From Clarkia xantiana subsp. parviflora (lineage: Eukaryota; Streptophyta; Magnoliopsida; Myrtales; Onagraceae), in contig JAPTYO010000010.1 of assembly GCA_036873135.1 (NCBI GenBank), positions 19,337,772 to 19,401,771 on the forward strand: a stretch of DNA of 64,000 nt, read 5' to 3'. Under the pieces are notes generated by a model. The model had not been told where the DNA came from. It searched no databases and saw nothing but the letters and a program-made list of their open reading frames with translations. The translations under genes and the position numbers were made by a program. This document shows positions 56,505-64,000 of this stretch, piece after piece (within the stretch, counting starts at the first letter, position 1; every line of letters starts with the position of its first letter).

Positions 56505-58896
56505 TCTATTATATAATGGCCAAAGGCCAATCTGTAACCGCCAATTTTTAATATGATTATCTATATTACTAAGGCAGAATTTGATTTTACACTAATACCC
56601 TTCTTAACCTTGATTGAATTAATTAATGTAATCAATTAACTTATGGTTTTATGGTAATCTCTTATTTCTAAATATTTAAAGAAAAAAGATTACAAATTGT
56701 CACTGCAAAGATTTGAACCTATGATTTAATGCATAAAAGTCACTTGTCTTTACCATCTATGCTAATAAACTACTATTTACTCTGTTAATGATTGTGTTCA
56801 TCGTGTTAAACTTAGGTCTATGTCATCTATTTCCTCACCATGGTCTACACCCACATCCAGTTCGAGTCGTCCTTACCACCTCGAGTCGGGATCAAAATCT
56901 TCAAAGTTCACCGATCCACTGGAAAACTGAGCTACCACTTCCACCTTTTCTCTTTGGATTAGATCCTATCTTACCCGGCTCTAGTCAACGAAAACGTGTT
57001 CTCTTTGGGTACCCTTTGTCTCCAACGTGTGCTAGTCCTTCGTGGATGTTCCGCGTTCTGGGGTGCACTGGTATACAAGCCTCCAGGTTTGTATACCATC
57101 GAAGGTACTTTTCTGCTACACATCCTACTTGTGGTTTAGCTCATTTGGTCATTGGTGCAAGTGTGACTTTATGTTGATTGCGATCTCTTCTCATACTATC
57201 TCCTCCACATCCCCAATTTCGTTTATATGTGATCGATTTCTCCGGTTGGCACATGTTTGTAAGGTTGGCAGACTATTTATCGGTGTGATCAAGTTGACTC
57301 CTCTTTTGGAGACATTGGTGATCTATCCTAGTCATGTCACCTCTCTTCCATCTCTACCTCTACTGGATATCTGGTCATTTCCGCTCCTAGATTGCAATAC
57401 TTATGTCCTTTTGGTATGTTTTACTTTCTCGATTTTTGCTCTTAAGCATCAGTCAACTATGTATCGAGAATTTGGTTTTCCCAATTTATCTCGAATGACT
57501 TATATGCTGGCTAAACCATCTATCTTTACTTATTGTCTGTAAGTTTGTGTGTTTTATTAATATATATGAGCATCGTTTATAAAATAAAAAATAAAATTAA
57601 CAATTGTATTAACGGTTCCGAATACTAAAATTATAAAAAAAATATCAAGTTTAAAAACAATCTATTTAAAATAAATTCTAGATGGACCGAGAGAAAAAAA
57701 TCATCGGAATTGCATGATCATGTTTTAAAATTTAACTAACAATATTAATGTATTTCTAATGCATATCGTTGTAAGCTCATGATGATACGTTAAGAACCAA
57801 TAATATTAATACATTTTCACGAATAAATGTTATGATAAAAAACAGGTTTTATTGTTGAAAAGTGGTTCTTTCATATATTTTTTTCCACTTTTAGAATATT
57901 TTTATTATTTCAAAAATAGTTAGTTGATTTTGAATAGTGTCATAACTAAATTAGCCCTACTATTATGTGCATATACATCTACAGTTGCAAAATATAATCA
58001 AATTAACATTTTCTTAATTGGCTTAAGTGGTTTTTTTTAATGTGTATATTATATATATTGGTATATGCTAGAAGTGTGCTCATTGTCGTCTTCAGAAATA
58101 ATGAGTCCGGTTTAAGGAACTACAAATGCATTAGTAGCTCTGATAATATAAGAATAAAACGTGATTAAAAAAATCACCCACCAAAGGGCTCTCAGTTGTT
58201 CAACGAAAAAGGAGCAAAAATACAATAAATGACTCTTGGTCCATCGAGCATTACTATAATTTTTTAATAATTTGTTCAAAACTTTATATAATATGTTATA
58301 TTTTACATAAATTAAGTCAGTTTTTTTAGTAATGCTCTAAGTACACGTATGTCTATAATCGTAAACAAAATCAAATTGATATTTTTTAATCCACTTAAGT
58401 GGATTTCCCTAATACTTATACTAGATACCTGCGCGCGCTACGCGCGTGCGCGTTGTCTTCCTCAAAATGTTATAAAGACATCATGACTGACTCCGAGAAT
58501 GATACAAAATCGGCTCGATTCCGAGGATGATACAAGAATATAACCGTATTTTCTTAAAAAATTAAATTAAACTATGTAACATACTGTTATTATGAAAATA
58601 AAAAAAATTCTTAAAAAATTAAAGTAAAATGATCGAGGGAGCGGGAGCCCTATAGTGAATGTTCTTGCTCCCGGTCCCTCGAATATTTTACTTTAAATTT
58701 TAAAGAATTTGTTTAATTTTCATTATAACGGTATGTTACATAGTTTAATTTAAATTTTTAAGAAAATACGGTTATATTCTTGTATCATCTTCGGAATCGA
58801 GCCGATCTTGTATCATTCTCGGAGTCAGTCTAATGATGTCATTATAACATTTTGAGGAAGACAACGCGCACGCGCGTAGCGCGCGCAGGTATCTAG
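56505..58896 (+). mobile_element. Helitron H2
   Basis: It starts TCTATTATATAATGGCCAAA after a host A. It ends ...GCGCGCAGGTATCTAG before a host T. The first 280 bp align with the 5' part of H1 (shared blocks 'aattaattaatgtaat' and 'ttatttctaaatattt'). The 3' part (about 58425-58896) is a perfect-looking foldback with arms of about 220 bp, whose inner end ACTAGATACCTGCGCGCGC mirrors the real 3' end. Just before it is the palindrome ATCCACTTAAGTGGAT, also present at the same relative place in H1. No helicase is present. Confidence 0.65.
56790..57545 (+). other. Extra segment within Helitron H2, origin unknown
   Basis: This block is absent from H1. It is richer in GC than its surroundings and holds two long overlapping ORFs on the plus strand (to 57177 and 57042-57542). 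The translations (for example RKRVLFGYPLSPTC) show at most a faint likeness to the LGY region of copia polyproteins, and I could not assign a family. It could be captured host DNA or an old insertion. Confidence 0.4.
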
Positions 58897-59102
58897 TATA
58901 TATATATTATGTGAAGCTCGAATAAACTCAAGTTTGAACTCAAACTCAACTCTAATAGTAAAAAAATCGATTAAACTCGCGAGCCTCTCAAATCGAATAG
59001 TAATAAACTCGTACTCGACTTAGCATTAAAAAAAAAAAAAAATCGACTCGAGCGTTGAATTAGTCAATCCCGAGTATGTCGATTCGTTAACATTCCAACT
59101 AG

Positions 59103-59657
59103 TAGGGGTGGCAATTCGTGCTATCGTGCGTGCTATCGTGCGCATCAGTGATCGTGTCGTGTTAAACTTACTGAACACGAACACGCACGATAAGCTTATC
59201 GTGCCACATTTTACAAACACGAACACGACACGGATATTTTCGTGCGTGTTCGTGTCGTGCTATCGTGTTGTGAAGGATATTCGGTTGTATATATATATAC
59301 GAGATCTTTGAGCAAAAATCAAAATAATTAACTTCATATTTAAAAAACCATGAATTAATATGTCACTATTCATAAGTTAGTATTATATAGTTTAAAAACA
59401 CTAAATAATAAACCACTAATTGGAGGTAATAGATAAGATTTGCTCAAAAAATACTTAAAATTTAGTCTTATTAGCACAACTTTATCGTGTTATCGTGCGT
59501 GTCGTGTTAGGATACTCAAACACGAACACGGCACGGAAGTTATATCGTGTTAGTCGTGCTATCGTGTTATCGTACTGCCATATGCTAGCACGAACACGGT
59601 TTTTTCCGTGCGTGTTCGTGTCGTGCTATCGTGTCGTGTCACAAATTGACAGCCCTA
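59103..59657. mobile_element. hAT MITE, family F
   Basis: The ends are TAGGGGTGGCAATTCGTG and the inverted CACAAATTGACAGCCCTA, with an exact 8-bp duplication CCAACTAG (59095-59102 and 59658-59665). The arms carry repeated CGTGCTATCGTG and ACGAACACG motifs. The centre is AT-rich. Confidence 0.9.
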
Positions 59658-59874
59658 CCAACTAGTCCAACCAAATCAGGATTAAGATTGGAGTTCACGT
59701 TTAATTCTAAACAACATAATTAATTAGCACCGTGCTTTACTCTCTCTCCCACTAAAAAGCTTACTTTCTCTCTCTCTGTTCTCTCCTTTGCTTTATTATA
59801 GTCTAAAACAAGTCTCTCTTTTTTCTGCATCTCTGCTGAAGATTCCTTGTCTTTACTGTTTCCCGTTTACTAAA

Positions 59875-60399
59875 GGGTTAACAGGTCTTTTGGTCCATGA
59901 TGTTTGACAACTTTTGGGTTTTGGTCAATGATGTTTTTTTTAACCTAGTTTTGGTACCATATGTTTGCAGATTTTTTCTAGTTTTGGTCTAACCGTTACA
60001 TTCCGTCCATTTTTTGACATGTTCAAGTCACGTGATCCACTCTAAACTTTAAATTTATTCCATCTAATACTTTCTTAACCTTTTTTTTGTTCAATTTAGT
60101 CCCGGAGTTTTAAAATTGACCCAAATTGGATAATAGGTCCAATTGAATTTTTGAAACTTCGGGACTAAATTGAACCAAAAAAAGGTTAGGAAAGTATTAG
60201 AGGGACTAAATTGAACAAAATTGAAAGTTTAGGGTGGATCACGTGACTTGTACATGTCAAAAAATGGACGGAATGTAACGGTTAGACCAAAACTAGAAAA
60301 AATCTGCAAACATATGGTACCAAAACTAGGTTAAAAAAAACATCATTGACCAAAACCCAAAAGTTGTCAAACATCATGGACCAAAACACCTATTAACCC
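59875..60399. mobile_element. Mutator-type foldback MITE in the BAP31 promoter
   Basis: The ends are GGGTTAACAGGTCTTTTGGT and the inverted CACCTATTAACCC. An exact 9-bp duplication TTTACTAAA (59866-59874 and 60400-60408) flanks it. The arms pair along almost the full length around a short core. It is related in ends and arm text (caatttagtcc, cacgtgac) to family M1. It ends 248 bp before the BAP31-like start codon. Confidence 0.88.
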
Positions 60400-60647
60400 T
60401 TTACTAAATCATCCTTCTTTAGGGTTTCGGGTTTAGGTAAAAAGCAAACCCCCTCTACTCTCACACAGAGCTCTATCTCCCCAGGAGGCACCATTTTCTC
60501 CGGCGAAGTCTTCTTCCTCAATAAACGAAATAGCTGGAAGCAATTTCCTGCTGGATTTCGCTATTTCGTGGATTTCCAGCCTCGAATTCCGGATTTCAAA
60601 CGAAAAGTATTTTTGCTTCCATGAAGGATTTTAGTTAACACTGAAGG

Positions 60648-62589
60648 ATGATTCAGCTACTGTTCTTCGTTCTCTTCATCGAGGGAGTATTGGCGTTCCT
60701 TCTGTTGGTTAAGATAGGGCCGCTGCGAGATCTCGTCGTGAAGAGCTTGGATCAGTTGAAAACGGGAAAAGGTCCGGCCACCGTGAAGACAATCGCCGGC
60801 ACAATGTCGGTGATTCTGCTTTCGAGCCTTATGAGCATTGTGAAGATCCAGAACAAGGGGGCCAAGATTGGAACCATGTCGCCCATGGATCAGGTTCTGT
60901 GGAGGACTCATTTGCTTGAAGCTTCACTCATGGGTAAATTAATAATAATTCTGATGCAGTTAGCCGGACTCCGTGAATAAGCAACTAGGTATCTCTGTTC
61001 AATTCAACAGAATTTGTCGCGTGATGATTGATGCTGGAATATGGATCATACCAGTAGAAACAATGGCAACTGAACTCGGTTTTCTCTGAACCTAATATTA
61101 TACCCACCAATACTCAATTAATCAGTTTAAATGACCCACATTACGAGCATCATGTGTCAAATTTTAGTATCAAATTGGACAAGTTGCTCATTCATGGAAG
61201 TCTGTCCAGCTATTTGGTTCGGAAAAATTTCAGCTAGCTAGGTGTATTTACGAGTAAAGTTCAACTAGCTATTTATTTATTTACCCTTTAAACAAATTTA
61301 TAGTCATTTGCAGCAAAGTGACATATGAGTGTTCTTGGAATTATATTTTTTACCAAATAGTTAGGCAAACTTCGTGAATAAGCAACTAGGTAACTCTGTT
61401 CAATTTGACAGAATTTGTCACATGATCGACTGTATTGACGGCCACCACCCATGGGAGTACAGATCATACTAGGAGAAACAACAGCAACCTAATATTAAAT
61501 CTACCAATACTGAATTAATCCATTTAAACGAGCTACCTAGGTGATTACCTTACGAGCACTACGTGACAATTTTGTTAAATTTTAGTGTTTAGTTGGACAG
61601 AGATAACTAGTTGTTAATTTACGGAAGTCTGTGTAGCTATTTGGTTAAAAAAAATCAGCTAGCTTGTTGTATTTTCGGGTAAAGTTCAACTAGCTATTTA
61701 GTTATTGACCCTTTACAATACCATGATTATGATCCACATTGTATAGGAAACAAGTCCATACTAATCAGCAGCAAAGTGACTTAAGCCTATGATAGTTCTT
61801 CTATGTTTCTGCTGTTTAATCCCGTGCACAGTAGATTAAAACGAGATAGTGTCATAGATTTTTCCCGTTGGACTGATCATTACGGTTTCCTCTTAAGATG
61901 TATAATGATGTTATTCATTTTGAATGAATTTACAATTCAATTAAGACTTATTATAGCTTATCATACTGGTTAATCCACAATTGCTTTGTTGAAAATTGTA
62001 ATACGGTGTAATAATTATATACAATGTGGATCATAATCATTGTATTGTTATTGAATAACCGAATTCACCGATTCCATACAACCCTAAATTGCAGATATTG
62101 TGGCTTTTGGTAATAAAAAAAACATAGCTCTCAGTTTTTTTTTTAAATTGCTTGTTAAGGTTGTGTTATTGATGATTAAGGCAAAATTTCTGTTTTGTCT
62201 AATGCAAAAAAACAGGTTTTACATTGTTTCTGGGATTTGTACTCGATAGAATGCACCACTATCTGCAAAAGCTAATGAGGCTGAGGAGCAATACGGGGGC
62301 TTCCAAGGATGAATTCGAGAGACTTGAGAAGGAACGAACCGAGCTCAAAGTGAAGGACGAAAAGTCCTCAAAGGAGATAAAGAAGCTGCAAGGAGAAATC
62401 TGGAGCTTGTCTGATAATCTGAAGAAGCTGAAATCGGAGTCCCAGGAGAAAGACAAGAAGGTAGAAGACGCAGAATCACACGTCATTCAGCTGCAGAAAC
62501 AATCTGCAGAGCTTCTTCTTGAATACGACCGCCTTCTGGAAGAGAACCAAAATCTGCAGACTCCAACTCGAACCCTGGGAAAGATATAA
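60648..62589 (+). CDS. BAP31-like endoplasmic reticulum membrane protein
   Basis: Exon 1 is 60648-60933 and exon 2 is 62216-62589 (donor ATGG|GTAAAT, acceptor aaacag), giving 219 residues, the usual plant length. There are three hydrophobic segments: residues 2-20 (IQLLFFVLFIEGVLAFLLL), about 45-65 (VKTIAGTMSVILLSSLMSIV) and about 93-110 (SLMGFTLFLGFVLDRMHHYL). A long charged coiled coil follows (about 118-210, EFERLEKERTELKVKDEKSS onward). Family members sit in the ER and help export or quality control of membrane proteins. The tail ends RTLGKI and lacks a canonical KKXX retrieval signal. Leader sequence includes a telo-box-like 'tttagggtttcggg' near 60419. The 1.28-kb intron contains a duplicated block and a MITE-like element. 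Confidence 0.93.
60957..61715. repeat. Duplicated block in the BAP31 intron
   Basis: 60957-61290 and 61359-61715 are diverged direct repeats sharing 'gtgaataagcaactaggta', 'agaatttgtc', 'ggaagtctgt' and 'aaagttcaactagctattta'. The 5' edge of copy 1 lies 23 bp inside the intron. Confidence 0.75.
61714..62049. mobile_element. MITE-like element in the BAP31 intron
   Basis: 'ATGATTATGATCCACATTG' near 61723 is repeated in inverse near 62025-62043, with pairing extending outward through ACAATAC/GTATTGT, so the terminal inverted repeat is about 30 bp. The target duplication is not clear. It is 336 bp long and non-coding. Confidence 0.45.
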
Positions 62590-62772
62590 TCATCTTCAGT
62601 TCTGAGAATCAAGATTTTTTGGTCACTTCTAGCGTAGATGGAGAGCTTTGTAATTTAATTTTTGATTGATAGGTGATTAATTGCATGTAGAGAAGGGTCG
62701 AAACAGTTGGACAATTGGGTGTTCTTTCTTGATGCAATTGCAAGAATTGTGTCTGGTAGTCCTTTCTTGAAT

Positions 62773-63570
62773 GAGTGGGCCTGAATGTTTGTTTGCCCAT
62801 GTTGCCCGGAGTCTAAATTGAAAAATGTTGATATGAAGGGTCTGAATTATCATCTTTGTTGTTTTTCGGTTTTCCGTCCAAATTTTCTGTTAAATGTAAC
62901 GGAACCACCATTTTGCAATTTATCAGTTTACTTTGAAATGTGAAATGTCTAAAATACCCTTGCTCACTAATTATGCCCTTAAAGCCACCACGGCTCCGGC
63001 CACCGCCACCCGGCGACCACCACCCCGACTCCGGCAACGGCCACCTGGCTCCGGCGACCACCACCCAGCTCCGGCAACCACCACCCAACTTCGGCGACCA
63101 CCACCACGGCTCCGATTGGGTCCAAATCGGAGCTTTGGAGCTCCTATTCGGGCCAATCGGGGCTGGTAGCTCCGATTTGGGCCCAATCGGAGCCGTGGTG
63201 GCGGTCGCCGGAGTTGGGTGGTGGTCTCCGGAGCTGGGTGGTGGTCGCTGGAGCTGAGGTGGTGGTCGCCGGAGCCGGGTGGTGGTTGCCGGAGTCGGGG
63301 TGTTGGTTGCCGGAGCCGTGGTGGCTTAAATGACATTTTCGTCTTTTTAGGTCAAGCATGTGAGGGACGCATTTTGGTCGGAGGGCATTTTTGGGTTTTC
63401 GGTTACATGCCAAGCATGTGACCACTTTCCGTCATTTTTAACAGAAAAAATAGACAGAGACCTCTCATATAAACATAACTCAAAATTCAGACCCTTAATA
63501 ATCATTTTAACATTCAGACCTCTCCGGGCAAAATGGGCAAATATTGAGACCCCTATTGTATTCTTAACCC
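62773..63570. mobile_element. Mutator-like foldback, family M2, copy 2
   Basis: An exact 9-bp duplication TTCTTGAAT (62764-62772 and 63571-63579) flanks it. The right end (ATTCTTAACCC) is intact, while the left end has lost about 15 bp relative to copy 1 (37577). It has the same CTCCGGCGACCACCACC arms and palindromic core. It starts 183 bp after the BAP31-like stop codon. ORFs in it are repeat artefacts. Confidence 0.85.
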
Positions 63571-63579
63571 TTCTTGAAT

Positions 63580-64000
63580 TGAACAGGATATTACCAAACT
63601 TGGAGAAATAGTACAAATATATAACTTGGAGGAATATTTGTTGCCATTGAATGATCCATGTATGAGATTTCATACTTTCAACATATTTTGACGTTAAATT
63701 TCTTTACTTAACTTGTGTTGAAAGCAGACTGAAGTATAGATAATGTTACGATTTAAAAGTTTAATTTTAATGCTAAAATTGTACGGAAAAGTGAAAAGCA
63801 ATAAATATGAAATATTAGACGTCAAATCGAAAATATGAGACATCAAATTGCAACACACTTAGTGATTTTATGTTCTTATTTCTATATACTAAACCATCTT
63901 TTTAACAAAGAAATAACCTAAATTTAAGAAAATTTGTAAATATAGTAGAAGCACATAGCAATACATTGAATTATAATATGCTCGTAAATAAATACGAAAT
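63580..64000. other. AT-rich tail of the window
   Basis: No gene or bounded element was recognised. Confidence 0.4.

Larger units (their letters stand above)
56275..59090. mobile_element. Family C hAT-like element split by Helitron H2
   Basis: TAGGGGTGAAAATGAGTCGAG starts the left part (56275-56504), and CTCGA-rich sequence resumes at 58897-59090 (gtgaagctcgaataaactca ... gattcgttaaca). Joining the two flanks across H2 gives a continuous element. Its right end and duplication are not clear. Confidence 0.5.

Noticed and set aside
56788..57542. Two overlapping plus-strand ORFs as a gene
   Set aside because: No recognisable domain, no consistent frame or splice structure, and the block is inside a Helitron. 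Kept only as a segment of unknown origin.
58427..58896. Independent hairpin MITE with possible TA duplication
   Set aside because: The homology between H1 and H2 continues past the inner end (through the ATCCACTTAAGTGGAT palindrome), so the foldback is better read as the 3' part of a Helitron.

Overview
The window reads as nuclear DNA of a flowering plant, most likely a eudicot. Intergenic DNA is very AT-rich, the genes have GT-AG introns, the protein families are plant-specific (ERF group IX, FatA thioesterase, NPH3, DUF538, P-class PPR), and the space between genes is packed with plant-type transposons: Helitrons, hAT, PIF/Harbinger and Mutator-like MITEs, a Ty1/copia LTR element, TRIM-like remnants and tRNA-derived SINEs. 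The species cannot be named from the sequence.

Layout. 1-9480 is gene-poor and holds Helitron 5' ends, two exon-like pieces, a TRIM/CACTA nest and a Mutator-type hairpin element. 9485-10432 (minus) is a broken NPH3 gene, followed by an intact PPR gene (10683-12029, minus). 12.7-21.0 kb is a mass of MITEs and ends 284 bp before a helix-loop-helix gene (21298-21750, plus). 22988-29271 is a Helitron (minus) interrupted by a copia element (23399-28606). 29474-32030 holds more MITEs and an unassigned ORF. A two-exon DUF538 gene lies at 32742-33890 (minus). 35.6-39.0 kb shows transposons nested in transposons. A gene-rich stretch follows: an ERF transcription factor (44623-45138, plus), a seven-exon FatA acyl-ACP thioesterase (46290-47882, plus) and, tail to tail with it, a four-exon RING E3 ligase with SUMO-interacting-like motifs (48371-49923, minus). 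50.9-60.4 kb is again transposon-dominated, with a second Helitron at 56505-58896. A two-exon BAP31-like ER membrane protein (60648-62589, plus) sits between two Mutator-type MITEs.

The genes are unrelated housekeeping or regulatory units, not a pathway cluster. I did not find a new defence or metabolic system. The strongest unusual signal is a Helitron family present twice, whose 3' part is a large hairpin ending in the GC-rich terminus. One copy carries an extra internal block of about 0.8 kb that the other lacks. Many MITE boundaries are supported by matched target-site duplications read directly from both flanks.
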